Below the pieces are notes generated by a model. The model made no database searches. It was not told the origin of the DNA and saw nothing but the letters and a program-made list of their open reading frames with translations. Positions 23,986 to 33,036 of a DNA stretch of 40,000 nucleotides are shown here, piece by piece (position 1 is the stretch's first letter; the number at the start of each line of letters is the position of its first letter). Source of the stretch: an uncultured Prevotellaceae bacterium (lineage in GTDB: Bacteria > Bacteroidota > Bacteroidia > Bacteroidales > Muribaculaceae); contig CAMVKS010000023.1 of assembly GCA_947167995.1 (NCBI GenBank), positions 1 through 40,000 of the forward strand. The letters are read 5' to 3'. The position numbers and the translations under genes are program-made.

Positions 23986-24588
23986 ATGAAAGTATTACCC
24001 ATAATAGAAGACAGCATCAATGTGCGTCACATTGAAGAAATAGTGAGCGTGTTGCGTGATGGCGGGATTATTGTTTATCCCACCGATACCGTATATGCCA
24101 TTGGTTGCGACGCTCTCAACAATCAGGCAATCGAAAGAATATGTTCTCTCAAGGCGATGAAATCGGCAAAGACCAACCTCTCGATTATATGCAGTGATAT
24201 CTCGGAGGTTGCTCAATATGCTAAGTTTGACAATGCGCAGTTCCGCTTGATGAAAAACAATCTTCCAGGACCCTTTACCTTCATATTCCCTGCTATGTCA
24301 AAACTTCCCAAAGCGTTCAAGGGCCGTCGCACAGTGGGTATCAGGATACCTCAAAACAAGATTGCCACTGCCATCGAAAGAGAACTTGGACATCCTGTTC
24401 TCACGACCTCTGTACCGGCTCAAGATGATGATTACCGTTGTGAGCCTGAACTGATAGCCGAGGCGTTGGGCGGTCAGGTGGATATTGTGGTCGATGCTGG
24501 TCGAGGAGGGCTTGTCCCATCGACAGTCGTTGACTGCACCGGTGCAGAACCCGAGATTGTGCGACAAGGCAAGGGAGAACTTCAATAA
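23986..24588 (+). CDS. tsaC: L-threonylcarbamoyladenylate synthase
   Basis: Makes threonylcarbamoyl-AMP from Thr, bicarbonate and ATP, the first step of t6A37 formation on ANN-decoding tRNAs. At 200 residues it is the short YrdC-type, lacking the Sua5 C-terminal domain. Signatures: GGIIVYPTDTVYAIGCDA, KAMKSAKTNLSIIC, LPGPFTFIF, RRTVGIRIP and TTSVPAQDD. The later-acting partner tsaB is at 35203 in this same window. It lies between the B3/B4 gene and a thioredoxin lipoprotein gene in one operon. Confidence 0.95.
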   Translation: MKVLPIIEDSINVRHIEEIVSVLRDGGIIVYPTDTVYAIGCDALNNQAIERICSLKAMKSAKTNLSIICSDISEVAQYAKFDNAQFRLMKNNLPGPFTFIFPAMSKLPKAFKGRRTVGIRIPQNKIATAIERELGHPVLTTSVPAQDDDYRCEPELIAEALGGQVDIVVDAGRGGLVPSTVVDCTGAEPEIVRQGKGELQ

Positions 24589-24618
24589 TTGTTTTTTTAA
24601 CCATGTTGATATATAATT

Positions 24619-25101
24619 ATGAAACATTTTTTATTATTGTCACTCTTGGCAGTGGCGTTGTTGGGGGTGACCTCGTGTGGAGGTAACCGAACAAAAAACG
24701 AAGGCGTCGACATTATTTCTTCAATGTTAAAAGAGGCTATCAATGAAGCAAAATCGAGTGACGACAGCCTTAAGGCCACCGAAGACACTTTGGACCGGGC
24801 CGATAGCGTGGCTGTTAAAAAAAGTAATGCCAAAGGCAAGGTCGTTGTTATTGATTTCTTTGCAACCTGGTGCGGACCTTGCAAGGCAATGGCTCCTGCA
24901 ATGGAAAAGATGGAACAAAAATATAGCGACAAGATAGAGTTTCGCAAAGTCGACATTGATAAAAACCGCAGTCTTGCTCAGAAATATGAGATAGAAGCGG
25001 TTCCTACACTTGTGATTCTCTCTCCCAAAGGTGAGATTATTAATAAGATTGTAGGAGGTCAGTCCGAGAAATATCTCGATAGTCTGTTCGGCAGTTTGTA
25101 A
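24619..25101 (+). CDS. thioredoxin-fold lipoprotein
   Basis: Membrane-tethered thiol-disulfide oxidoreductase, 160 residues. The signal peptide ends in lipobox VTSC with Cys20 lipidated. A charged linker (about 21-72) leads to a thioredoxin domain: KVVVIDFFATWCGPCKA with active-site Cys85 and Cys88, FRKVDIDKN, and the cis-Pro loop AVPTLVIL. The CGPC motif suggests a reductant-like protein working in the periplasm. It is the last gene of the operon, 30 bases after tsaC, and its end nearly meets the convergent helicase gene (16 bases). Confidence 0.94.
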   Translation: MKHFLLLSLLAVALLGVTSCGGNRTKNEGVDIISSMLKEAINEAKSSDDSLKATEDTLDRADSVAVKKSNAKGKVVVIDFFATWCGPCKAMAPAMEKMEQKYSDKIEFRKVDIDKNRSLAQKYEIEAVPTLVILSPKGEIINKIVGGQSEKYLDSLFGSL

Positions 25102-25117
25102 AAAGATAGTTTGATCG

Positions 25118-26473
25118 CTATTTTGCAAAGCGAAGTCGTGGGCGTGCTTGGCTTATTTTTACCTTCACTTTTTTTAGTTTTAAGGACGATGCTGCTTTGA
25201 TGATATCGGCGGCTTTAGCTTTTGGGACAGCCACAAGAGAGTGGTGGTCAAATATATTTATTTTTCCAATCTCATCGGCCGTCAACATTGTTGCGTGTGA
25301 AATCAGAAATCCCATAATGTCGCCCTTCGAAACTTTTTCCTTCTTTCCGGCACTTATGTGCAAAGTTGCTGTTGATGTCTCTTTTGTGTGACGAAGCGAC
25401 AGAGAATCCAGAGAGAGTTCGTTGCAATGTGATACATAGTTGGGTACATTCTCGCTGGGTGAGGTGATAAAATAGGAATTGCCGTGAGCGTGTATGCGTG
25501 CAGTGCGTCCGTTGCGGTGAATGAATGTTTCTTGCGATAGAGGGAGGTCGCAGTGGATAATGTGCTTCACTGTGATGATATCAAGTCCACGCGCAGCAAG
25601 GTCAGTTGCCACCATAACCATCAAAGATCCGTTTTCAAACATTGCCACAGCTTTTTCTCGCTCAAGTTGTTGCAATGCACCATGATATAGCACAGAGTCC
25701 ATTTTGTTATTAGAGAGGAATTTGAATGCTTCCTGTGCACGTTCTCGAGTGCTTGTGAACACAATCGCAGGCTCGTCGTCAATAGTGTAGAGCAGTTCAA
25801 GTAGTGTGCTGAGTTTGTTGTTGTCGCGTGCTTTAACGCGCCACATTGTGATGCGTTTCTCGGTGTTGAGTTCGTTGTCTGAAAGGTGGTCGATTGTAAG
25901 GCATTTTTTGAGATCCATAAACACAGGCATGTTGTCAATTGTCGTTGCCGATGTGAGTATCTTTCTTGCATCAGCAGGGCAGCCCACCATGATGTCTCGC
26001 ATTTCCTGTGTAAACCCTAACTCGAGGCATTTGTCAAATTCGTCAATCACAATGTATTTGATGCTTGTGAGGTTGATTTTTTTCCTGTTGATGTGGTCAA
26101 GCAGGCGTCCTGGAGTTGCTACAATGATGTGAGGTATGCCACCAAGAGAACGTGCTTCGATGGCGGCATCATGGCCACCATAGCAGCATGTGGTGGAAGT
26201 TGATGGTGATATCTTCTTGATGACGTCGAAAGTCTGCATCGCAATTTCACGAGTTGGAGCAATGACAACAGCTTGTGTGGAACTGCTTGAGACATTCAAC
26301 GAAGATAGGATGGGGACAAGAAAAGCAAGAGACTTTCCAGAACCGGTGGGAGAGAGTACAACCATGTCACTTGAGCTGTTCTGCCACCGTTCTATCACGT
26401 CGAGTTGCATGCTGTTGAGTGATTTGATTTTTAGGGCTTGTTTTGCTTTTTTAATGATTTCGTCGCTTGTCAT
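25118..26473 (-). CDS. DEAD-box RNA helicase with DbpA-type RNA-binding domain
   Basis: ATP-dependent RNA helicase, likely acting on 23S rRNA during ribosome assembly as DbpA does. The 451 residues contain: motif I SPTGSGKS (Lys47), motif Ia PTREIA, motif II IDEFD (144-147, Phe where DEAD has Ala), and motif III SAT (175-177). Motif V is ATDLAARGLDI and motif VI HRNGRTAR (His319). Residues about 380-451 match the DbpA C-terminal RRM-like domain (KGDIMGFLI...LVAVPKAKAADII, LKLKKVKVKISQ). In DbpA that domain binds hairpin 92 of 23S rRNA. It is single, with convergent and divergent neighbours. Confidence 0.9.
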   Translation of the reverse strand: MTSDEIIKKAKQALKIKSLNSMQLDVIERWQNSSSDMVVLSPTGSGKSLAFLVPILSSLNVSSSSTQAVVIAPTREIAMQTFDVIKKISPSTSTTCCYGGHDAAIEARSLGGIPHIIVATPGRLLDHINRKKINLTSIKYIVIDEFDKCLELGFTQEMRDIMVGCPADARKILTSATTIDNMPVFMDLKKCLTIDHLSDNELNTEKRITMWRVKARDNNKLSTLLELLYTIDDEPAIVFTSTRERAQEAFKFLSNNKMDSVLYHGALQQLEREKAVAMFENGSLMVMVATDLAARGLDIITVKHIIHCDLPLSQETFIHRNGRTARIHAHGNSYFITSPSENVPNYVSHCNELSLDSLSLRHTKETSTATLHISAGKKEKVSKGDIMGFLISHATMLTADEIGKINIFDHHSLVAVPKAKAADIIKAASSLKLKKVKVKISQARPRLRFAK

Positions 26474-26480
26474 GTGTGAT

Positions 26481-26517
26481 GATTGAAAAGGAGGGAAGCA
26501 CCGTGAGTGCCTCCCTC
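26481..26517 (-). terminator. terminator of the LEA-like lipoprotein gene
   Basis: GAGGGA-GCAC / GTGC-TCCCTC (one internal mismatch); on the minus strand it is followed by CTTTTC. It lies just upstream of the helicase start codon. Confidence 0.75.
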
Positions 26518-26542
26518 AATTAAAATTTACTAAGCATTAAAA

Positions 26543-26896
26543 TTACTTGTTGGTTAATTTGTCCACGCCCTCTTTGGCTTTCTCGGCACCTTTGTCAATA
26601 CCCTCTTTGAGTTTGTCTCCAGCCTTCTGAGCAGCATCTTTACCAGCTTCTGCGGCCTTCTCGCCAACCTTCTCGGCAGCATCTACGCCAGCCTCAGCAC
26701 CTTCCTTAATCTCCTTGCCAGCCTTTTGAAGATCCTGTTTCAGAGTGTCGGAAATAGCACTGGAATCTTTTTGATTCTCTACAGAAACTGCGCTGTCGCC
26801 AGAAACCGAAGTTGAACCAGAAGTGGTTCCTGTGTTATTGCAAGAAACGAGAGTTAAAGCAACAGAAGCAGCGAACAATAAAAATAACTTTTTCAT
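26543..26896 (-). CDS. small LEA/apolipoprotein-like repeat lipoprotein
   Basis: A 117-residue lipoprotein. The signal peptide ends in lipobox LVSC with lipidated Cys19. A Ser/Thr/Gly-rich linker (about 20-45) follows. Residues about 50-117 form a long amphipathic helix of imperfect 11-residue repeats rich in Ala, Lys and Glu (AGKEIKEGAEAGVDAAEKVG, EKAAEAGKDAAQKAG, DKLKEGIDKGAEKAKEGVD). Such repeats occur in late-embryogenesis-abundant and apolipoprotein-like proteins and can coat membranes or aid stress tolerance. The role here is unknown. The gene has a promoter-like sequence upstream and a terminator downstream. Confidence 0.88.
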   Translation of the reverse strand: MKKLFLLFAASVALTLVSCNNTGTTSGSTSVSGDSAVSVENQKDSSAISDTLKQDLQKAGKEIKEGAEAGVDAAEKVGEKAAEAGKDAAQKAGDKLKEGIDKGAEKAKEGVDKLTNK

Positions 26897-27313
26897 AGAT
26901 AAAAATAAGTAATAAGTTAGTAAATAAAGTTAGTAAATAGAGTTAATTCTGAATAGATTGATAAAAACAATCATTATTCGGCCGTAAATTTACATCAAAA
27001 AATGAAAATCCAAAAGAAAATGTCATTTTTTTTGACAAATTGTTCATAATTTTTTGCCTTTTGATTATTTTTTCGGTAATTGTGCCTGAGAGGAAAGTCT
27101 AATTCTTGTAGAATTGATATGTTGTCCAATGTATAATTACTAAAGTTTGTATATAAAATCCATCTCTCGATTTCGCAAAATTAACATTGACGATATAATT
27201 ATTATAAATAAAACAAGTTTTTTGTAAAAAATTTCTTTAATTCAGAAAAAAGCAGTATTTTTACATCAAAAATAATAGATAGCACCAATAAAACCGTATA
27301 ATCAACTTAAAAA
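26897..27313. other. 417-base A/T-rich divergent intergenic region
   Basis: No protein-coding frame is apparent. It holds the promoter of the minus-strand lipoprotein (26985-27014), a small perfect inverted repeat AATTCT-TGT-AGAATT (27101-27115) and an isolated minus-strand TAATTTTG box (27176-27183) without a -33 partner. The promoter of the metallopeptidase gene is not recognisable. Confidence 0.5.
26985..27014 (-). promoter_or_regulatory. promoter of the LEA-like lipoprotein gene
   Basis: On the minus strand TTTG (27011-27014), 18 bases, then TAAATTTA (26985-26992), one mismatch from TAnnTTTG. The leader is about 80 bases. Confidence 0.5.
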
Positions 27314-27997
27314 ATGGGCATTATATATATAATTTTCATAGGTATAACAATCTTGAGTTATGTGGTTCAACACTCCTTGAAGAGTAAATTTCAAAAATAT
27401 TCTCAAGAGCCATTGGACCAGCCACTAACAGGTCGCGATGTTGCATGCAAGATGCTTCATGATAATGGTGTTAATAATGTGAATGTGATTAGTGTGAATG
27501 GTCAATTGACCGATCATTACAATCCTGCCAACGGCACAGTGAACCTGAGCGATGTTGTTTACTCGGTCAACAGTGTGGCATCGGCTGCTGTGGCTGCCCA
27601 TGAGTGTGGCCATGCCCTGCAGCATGCTCGTGGTTATTCGGCATTGAAACTGCGCACAAAACTTGTGCCTGTTGTAAGTTTTGCGTCAAATTGGGTGACA
27701 TGGATACTGCTTGCTGGAATATTGCTGATAGAGACATTTCCTATAGTGCTCGAAATAGGTGTAGCCCTATTTGCATTGACCACACTTTTCAGCATTGTGA
27801 CCCTCCCTGTTGAGGTTGATGCCAGCCGTCGAGCAATTGCCTGGCTTGAAACATCGGGCATCACTCAAGGCGAGAAAACCGAGCATGCAAGAGAAGCACT
27901 TCGGGCTGCGGCCTATACCTATGTGGTTGCGGCATTAAGCTCACTTGCAACGCTGATGTATTATGTAATGATACTGCTTGGCAGGAGACGAGATTAA
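27314..27997 (+). CDS. YugP-family membrane zinc metallopeptidase
   Basis: Inner-membrane metalloprotease of the Zn_peptidase_2 (YugP) family, 227 residues. A TM segment is at the N-terminus (about 2-20). The family region runs TGRDVACKMLHDNGV, LTDHYNPANGTVNLSDVVYS and SVASAAVAAHECGHALQH, with the zinc motif HECGH at 96-100. Two or three more TM segments follow (about 115-165 and near the C-terminus), with FSIVTLPVEVDASRRA between them, a typical family block. The substrate is unknown; quality control of membrane proteins is a guess from related M48-like enzymes. It lies 40 bases before hisS. Confidence 0.92.
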   Translation: MGIIYIIFIGITILSYVVQHSLKSKFQKYSQEPLDQPLTGRDVACKMLHDNGVNNVNVISVNGQLTDHYNPANGTVNLSDVVYSVNSVASAAVAAHECGHALQHARGYSALKLRTKLVPVVSFASNWVTWILLAGILLIETFPIVLEIGVALFALTTLFSIVTLPVEVDASRRAIAWLETSGITQGEKTEHAREALRAAAYTYVVAALSSLATLMYYVMILLGRRRD

Positions 27998-28037
27998 TTA
28001 AATAGCTGATATTAAATTGTTTAAAATATTCCAATAA

Positions 28038-29414
28038 ATGGCACAAAAACCGTCAATTCCTAAAGGGACCAGAGATTTCTCGCCTATTGAAATGGCGAAA
28101 CGCAACTATATATTTGATACGATTAAGGATGTTTTCCTTTTGTATGGATTCCAGCAAATAGAAACTCCAGCGATGGAGAATCTATCTACATTGATGGGCA
28201 AGTATGGAGAAGAGGGAGACAAACTGTTGTTTAAGATTCTCAACAGTGGTGATTTTTTGAGTTCGGCACCTGATGAATTGTTGGCAAATAAAGACTATAT
28301 TCATCTCATAACAAAAGTGAGCGAGAAAGGATTGCGTTATGACCTTACCGTTCCTTTTGCTCGATATGTCGTACAGCATCGCAACGACTTGCAAATGCCG
28401 TTCAAGCGCTATCAGATACAACCGGTGTGGCGTGCCGACCGTCCTCAACGAGGACGTTATCGTGAGTTCTATCAGTGTGATGCCGATGTTGTTGGCAGCG
28501 ACTCGCTATATAATGAGGTAGAACTTGTTGCTATGATTGATGAAGTGTTTAAACGCTTTGGTATTAATGTTGTTGTCAAGCTGAACAACCGTAAGATACT
28601 TAGCGGAATAGCCGAAATCATTGGTGCCCCAGAGAAGATTGTCGATATTACTGTTGCAATAGACAAGATAGACAAGATAGGTATTGATAATGTGAATTTA
28701 GAGCTTGCCGAGAAGGGTTTGTCGCAAGATGCAATTGAGACATTGCGTCCACTGCTCACATTATCGGGTACCAATGATGAAAAGATATCTACTCTTGAGC
28801 AATTGCTGTCAAGCTCCGAAATAGGCATGAAGGGCTTGGATGAACTGAAGTTTGTCCTTGATAATGTAAGTGCCCTTGACCTTAAGAGCACTGTCGAGGT
28901 TGATGTTTCTTTAGCTCGTGGCTTGAATTATTATACAGGTACTATATTGGAAGTGAAAGCGCTTGATGTTCCCATGGGTAGCATCAGTGGTGGAGGCCGT
29001 TATGATAATCTTACTGGAGTATTTGGCATGGATGGATTGTCGGGCGTAGGAATCAGTTTTGGTGCCGATCGCATCTTCGATGTTCTCAACACACTGGATT
29101 TGTATCCTGCAAGCACAAAGGCGTCTACCGACGTGATTTTTACTAACTTTGGAGACAAAGAAGCGCAAAGCTGTCTCAAGCACATGAAACAATTAAGAGA
29201 ATCGGGGATATCATGTGAGTTATATCCCGATGCCGCCAAGATGAAGAAACAGATGAACTATGCCAATGCAAAGGGGATTCCTTTTGTTGCAATGGTGGGA
29301 GAGAGCGAAATTTCTTCTGGCACAATTTCTCTTAAGAACATGTCGACAGGTGAGCAGGTGTGCTTGACTCTTGGAGAGGCAATCTTGATGATAAAGAATA
29401 AAAAGCATGGATAA
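28038..29414 (+). CDS. hisS: histidyl-tRNA synthetase
   Basis: Class II aminoacyl-tRNA synthetase charging tRNA-His; 458 residues. Start [20 protein letters not shown]. Motif 1 region ETPAMENL, the flipping segment GDKLLFKIL, motif 2 [20 protein letters not shown], His-specific ARGLNYYTG and motif 3 [15 protein letters not shown] are all intact. The C-terminal anticodon-binding domain follows from about 365. The last 8 bases overlap the start of the Crp/Fnr gene, suggesting translational coupling. Confidence 0.97.
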   Translation: MAQKPSIPKGTRDFSPIEMAKRNYIFDTIKDVFLLYGFQQIETPAMENLSTLMGKYGEEGDKLLFKILNSGDFLSSAPDELLANKDYIHLITKVSEKGLRYDLTVPFARYVVQHRNDLQMPFKRYQIQPVWRADRPQRGRYREFYQCDADVVGSDSLYNEVELVAMIDEVFKRFGINVVVKLNNRKILSGIAEIIGAPEKIVDITVAIDKIDKIGIDNVNLELAEKGLSQDAIETLRPLLTLSGTNDEKISTLEQLLSSSEIGMKGLDELKFVLDNVSALDLKSTVEVDVSLARGLNYYTGTILEVKALDVPMGSISGGGRYDNLTGVFGMDGLSGVGISFGADRIFDVLNTLDLYPASTKASTDVIFTNFGDKEAQSCLKHMKQLRESGISCELYPDAAKMKKQMNYANAKGIPFVAMVGESEISSGTISLKNMSTGEQVCLTLGEAILMIKNKKHG

Positions 29415-30093
29415 TATTTTTGATAAATTGCTTCATCTTCCACTTTTCCAAGGGGTGACCCAAGAACGCCTAAGAGAAGTAATTGAAAAGATACCTTTTC
29501 ATTTTCTCAAGTATAAAAAAGGAGAGAGGATTCTTGACAGTGGCGACCCGTGCACCCATGTGAGGTTTGTCGTTTCAGGAAGAGTGAGGCTTGAATATGA
29601 GAGTAGAGTGCTGAAGTTCAAGCTGTCGCAAGAGTTGTCGTCACCTGAGGTGATTTCGCCCGATTACCTGTTTGGTCTTGACACAAGCTACCCTTTTAGC
29701 GTGTATGCCATAGAAGAATGTGGAATTCTTCAACTCACGAAGCAGGACTACATGTCGATTCTCCAGAGTGATAATGTTTTCTTGTTCAATATATTGAATT
29801 ACTTGTCAAGAAATTCTCAAAACTTGAAGTCACAACTATTGAATATTGAGCAGGTGTCGGTTCTTGAACGGATTGTCTTGTTGGTCGCAACGTTCACATC
29901 ACAACGCTCTGAAAATATAAAAATGAGTTTTCGTCAGAGAGATATATGCCGACTGATAGGCGCTTGGAGACCTGCTTTCCAAAGTGCTGTCGAATGGCTG
30001 ATGGATGAAGGCATGATAGTTATGCCTGATAATAATACAATGTGTATAAACGATAGACGGCAAATACTATCTTTGTTAAACAGAAAAGATTAG
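29407..30093 (+). CDS. Crp/Fnr-family transcriptional regulator
   Basis: Cytoplasmic one-component regulator, 228 residues. Residues about 10-115 form the cyclic-nucleotide-binding beta-roll ([48 protein letters not shown]). The long dimer helix spans about 115-145. The C-terminal helix-turn-helix is at about 170-205 ([20 protein letters not shown], then [10 protein letters not shown]). There is no Cys cluster for an Fe-S sensor, and the phosphate-binding Arg-Ala pair of cAMP receptors is not evident, so the ligand is unknown. It overlaps hisS by 8 bases and is followed after 2 bases by the TSCPD gene. Its targets cannot be inferred. Confidence 0.92.
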   Translation: MDNIFDKLLHLPLFQGVTQERLREVIEKIPFHFLKYKKGERILDSGDPCTHVRFVVSGRVRLEYESRVLKFKLSQELSSPEVISPDYLFGLDTSYPFSVYAIEECGILQLTKQDYMSILQSDNVFLFNILNYLSRNSQNLKSQLLNIEQVSVLERIVLLVATFTSQRSENIKMSFRQRDICRLIGAWRPAFQSAVEWLMDEGMIVMPDNNTMCINDRRQILSLLNRKD

Positions 30094-30095
30094 AA

Positions 30096-30344
30096 ATGAA
30101 ACACACTTATTATACAATTGGAACATGCTCAAGTGTTATTGAGCTGGAAATAGTTGATGGGAAATTGAGAAATGTGGTATTTCAAGGCGGTTGTCATGGT
30201 AACCTTCAAGGGATTTCTCGACTTGTGGAGGGTATGAGGTGCGAGGATGCCATCTCCAAGCTTGAGGGAATCAGGTGCGGATACAAGATGACCTCGTGTC
30301 CCGATCAACTTGCCCAAGCTATCAAGCAGGCTATGAGGCAATGA
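30096..30344 (+). CDS. TSCPD-domain protein (TIGR03905-like)
   Basis: A small 82-residue protein consisting of a TSCPD domain, which also occurs at the C-terminus of some ribonucleotide reductases. The full signature is visible: TIGTCSSVIELEI, VVFQGGCHGNLQGISRLV, IRCGYKMTSCPDQLAQAI. The Cys residues (in GTCS, GGC, RCG and TSC) suggest metal or redox chemistry. Function is unknown. It lies 2 bases after the Crp/Fnr gene, ending the hisS operon. Confidence 0.92.
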   Translation: MKHTYYTIGTCSSVIELEIVDGKLRNVVFQGGCHGNLQGISRLVEGMRCEDAISKLEGIRCGYKMTSCPDQLAQAIKQAMRQ

Positions 30345-30387
30345 ATACTTTTTGGCCTATTTAGAACAATGATTTAAATAAAAAATT

Positions 30388-31806
30388 ATGAAATTAAGAA
30401 AGTTTTTACTGCTTGCAATTTTCATTTGTACTTCTCTTGTTGCAGGTGCTCAAGAAAACTGGTTGCAGCAAGTAGAGGAGATGATTGATCAAGGCGAATT
30501 CAAGAAAGCCCAGACTCTCATGAATAATCTGCCCAAAAAGGTGAGAGCTGAGCAAGAAGTTCGCATCGATTCGCTCAACACCATCATGGAGCGTATAAGA
30601 AAAGATTTCAATATGACTCCTTCTGATGGCGTCAGGCTCATCAGGGAGAAGATGCCAAGTGCCACCGATGAGCAGATAGCCAAATGGAAACGTAATCGCA
30701 AGATTGAATATATGATTATTGATGGCCAAGAATGGTGGTTCAGAAAATCGATAAGAAACTTGTGGTTGCTTGCCGATGAATTGAGTGAAAAACACGATGA
30801 AGACAAGATGACAACCTATAACACTCGTCGCAAGTATTATCTTGAGGCTATGCAATCGTCAGCCGATAAAAATGGCCTTCGCGACTGGCGACATGTGAAC
30901 ATTACCTTTACTCTTGATGTTGATGCTGATGTCGTTCCTGCAGGAGAGACTTTAAGGGTTTGGATGCCATTCCCTTATGAGAACCTGAGGCAGAAAAACA
31001 TTAAACTTGAAAGTAGTAATCGTCCAGTCACCATGAGTGAGGGCAGCAAGCATCACACGGTATATATGGAAGCCACAGCAGTCAAAGGGCAAAAGACTCA
31101 CTTCGAGTATACATTCAGCTATGATGTTGCCGAGCGTCACATAGCTCAAGACGATCTCTTAGCGATGCTGGAGCCCTATGATGTGAATGCTACCGATTAC
31201 AAGGAATATACGGGCAATCAGCCTCCCCACATTATCATCACCGATGATATGCGGGCACTTGCACGTCAAATAGTTGGAGAAGAAGACAATCCAGTGAAGC
31301 AGGCTTCGTTGATATTTGATTATATTTCACGAACTTACCCCTGGGCTGGTGCTCGTGAATATAGTACTATTAGAAATATCCCAGATTATGTGTTGGAAAA
31401 TGGTCATGGTGATTGTGGGCAAGTGACCTTGCTGTATATCTCTCTTGTTAGAAGTTTAGGTATTCCTGCCCGTTGGGAGAGTGGTTGGATGATACATCCT
31501 GATGAGGTCAACTGGCATGACTGGGCCGAGACCTATTTTGAGGGAATTGGCTGGGTTCCAACCGACCAGTCGTTTGGTCGCAGTGCAGTGGACACACCCA
31601 TGAACAATTATTACACCACAGGAATAGACCTTTATCGCATGGCTTCAAACGAAACTATAGGCGACCGACTCAGTCCAGCGAAAAAGTACATTCGTAGCGA
31701 GACTGTCGATTTCCAGCCTGGAGAGGTGGAATGGCGCAAAGGAAACCTGTATTACGACAAGTGGGATTCTCATTTAGAAGTCAATTCAATAACAAAGATA
31801 TACTGA
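30388..31806 (+). CDS. secreted transglutaminase-like protein
   Basis: A 472-residue exported protein. The signal peptide is MKLRKFLLLAIFICTSLVAGAQ. Residues about 25-165 are helical; about 165-260 form a beta domain (NITFTLDVDADVVPAGETLR, WMPFPYENLRQKN). The transglutaminase core has the triad Cys343 (GHGDCGQVTLLY), His377 (NWHDWAETYF) and Asp393 (WVPTDQSFG). Bacterial members usually act as proteases or amidases rather than cross-linkers. It is followed after one base by an NlpC/P60 gene and then an L-Ala-D/L-Glu epimerase gene, so I infer a role in handling peptidoglycan peptides. Confidence 0.9.
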   Translation: MKLRKFLLLAIFICTSLVAGAQENWLQQVEEMIDQGEFKKAQTLMNNLPKKVRAEQEVRIDSLNTIMERIRKDFNMTPSDGVRLIREKMPSATDEQIAKWKRNRKIEYMIIDGQEWWFRKSIRNLWLLADELSEKHDEDKMTTYNTRRKYYLEAMQSSADKNGLRDWRHVNITFTLDVDADVVPAGETLRVWMPFPYENLRQKNIKLESSNRPVTMSEGSKHHTVYMEATAVKGQKTHFEYTFSYDVAERHIAQDDLLAMLEPYDVNATDYKEYTGNQPPHIIITDDMRALARQIVGEEDNPVKQASLIFDYISRTYPWAGAREYSTIRNIPDYVLENGHGDCGQVTLLYISLVRSLGIPARWESGWMIHPDEVNWHDWAETYFEGIGWVPTDQSFGRSAVDTPMNNYYTTGIDLYRMASNETIGDRLSPAKKYIRSETVDFQPGEVEWRKGNLYYDKWDSHLEVNSITKIY

Positions 31807-31807
31807 A

Positions 31808-32950
31808 ATGATTAAGAAATTTGTTTTATTGTCATTGTTGTTTATCACTGCACTTGACGTTATGGCAGTTGATGCCAACGATGTACTCAATGAACTTAAA
31901 ACAAGAATAGCTCCCGACAAACGTGTAGCTATCTGGGACGTGTCCTGCACCATGCAAGATGGCGTTGCAATTGTTAATGGAACTGTTGGGTATCAAGAAC
32001 AACTTGATGCAATAACCGATGAACTCTTAAAGAATAATATTCCCATTGAGAACAACGTGACTGTACTGACAAACGCGATAGCTCCCAATGAGAAGTGGGC
32101 TATGGTAAAACTTTCGATAGCGACATTGCGTTGCGAGCCTAAACATTCAGGTGAGGTTGCTACACAGGCTCTCATGGGAATGCCACTGAGGGTAATGGAG
32201 AAATGCGGTGAATGGATTAGAGTGCAGTGTCCTGACAACTACATTGCTTATGTCCCTGAAAGTTCGTTGATATACATGTCGCAAGAACAACTTGACTCTT
32301 GGAAAAGGCAAGAGCGATATATTGTTACCGTCTATGATGATCAACTTGTTGCCGAGGCCAAGGGTGATGAAACGGTTAGCGATCTGGTTCTTGGAAATAT
32401 TCTGACAGCAGTGGCGAAAAAAGGCAAGTGGATTCAACTTTCCACACCTGACGGGCGAACTGGATGGGTCAGAACCTCTAATGTCGAGAGATTTGACAAA
32501 TGGGCTCAACAAAAACTTGATTTAAAGAAGATCGAGAAGACCGCGCGCCGCATGATGGGGTCGAGCTACTTGTGGGGCGGAACCTCGACCAAAGTGACCG
32601 ATTGTTCTGGCCTGGTGAAAGTGAGCTATTTTTCCAATGGTATCATTCTTCAGCGCGATGCCTCTCAACAAGCTTTGACTGGCAAGAAAATAGCCGATTG
32701 GCATGATGCGCAACTGTGTGACTTGCTATTCTTTGGCAATAGTGCCACAGGACGTGTAACACATGTGGGCCTGTATCTTCACGATGGAAAATATATTCAT
32801 TGTTCAGGACAAGTTAAAATCAACGATTTAAACCCCGATGCCCCCGATTATCTCTATAGCCCACTATCAATAAGCCGCATTGATGGCATGATAGGAACAA
32901 AAGGTATAATCTATGTCAGAGACCATGAGTGGTATTTTAATAAGTACTAA
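31808..32950 (+). CDS. SH3-NlpC/P60 peptidoglycan endopeptidase
   Basis: Likely cleaves the gamma-D-Glu-diamino acid bond of muropeptides in the periplasm. 380 residues: signal peptide (1-20, ending DVMA), an N-terminal region (25-92), then two SH3-like domains (about 100-155 with RCEPKHSGEVATQALMG, and 170-228 ending GRTGWVRTSNVE). The NlpC/P60 domain begins at about 240. Catalytic Cys266 is in VTDCSGLVK, His319 in RVTHVGLYL and the third polar residue His331 in YIHCSG. YLWGGTS precedes the Cys as usual. It is adjacent to the epimerase gene, matching the known use of L-Ala-D-Glu released by this class. Confidence 0.94.
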   Translation: MIKKFVLLSLLFITALDVMAVDANDVLNELKTRIAPDKRVAIWDVSCTMQDGVAIVNGTVGYQEQLDAITDELLKNNIPIENNVTVLTNAIAPNEKWAMVKLSIATLRCEPKHSGEVATQALMGMPLRVMEKCGEWIRVQCPDNYIAYVPESSLIYMSQEQLDSWKRQERYIVTVYDDQLVAEAKGDETVSDLVLGNILTAVAKKGKWIQLSTPDGRTGWVRTSNVERFDKWAQQKLDLKKIEKTARRMMGSSYLWGGTSTKVTDCSGLVKVSYFSNGIILQRDASQQALTGKKIADWHDAQLCDLLFFGNSATGRVTHVGLYLHDGKYIHCSGQVKINDLNPDAPDYLYSPLSISRIDGMIGTKGIIYVRDHEWYFNKY

Positions 32951-33036
32951 GTTCAAGAAGATTTTTTTAGATGAGCGGCGTTATGATACTACCCAACTTC
33001 TTTATATTGTAAACATTAACTATAAAATATAATAAC

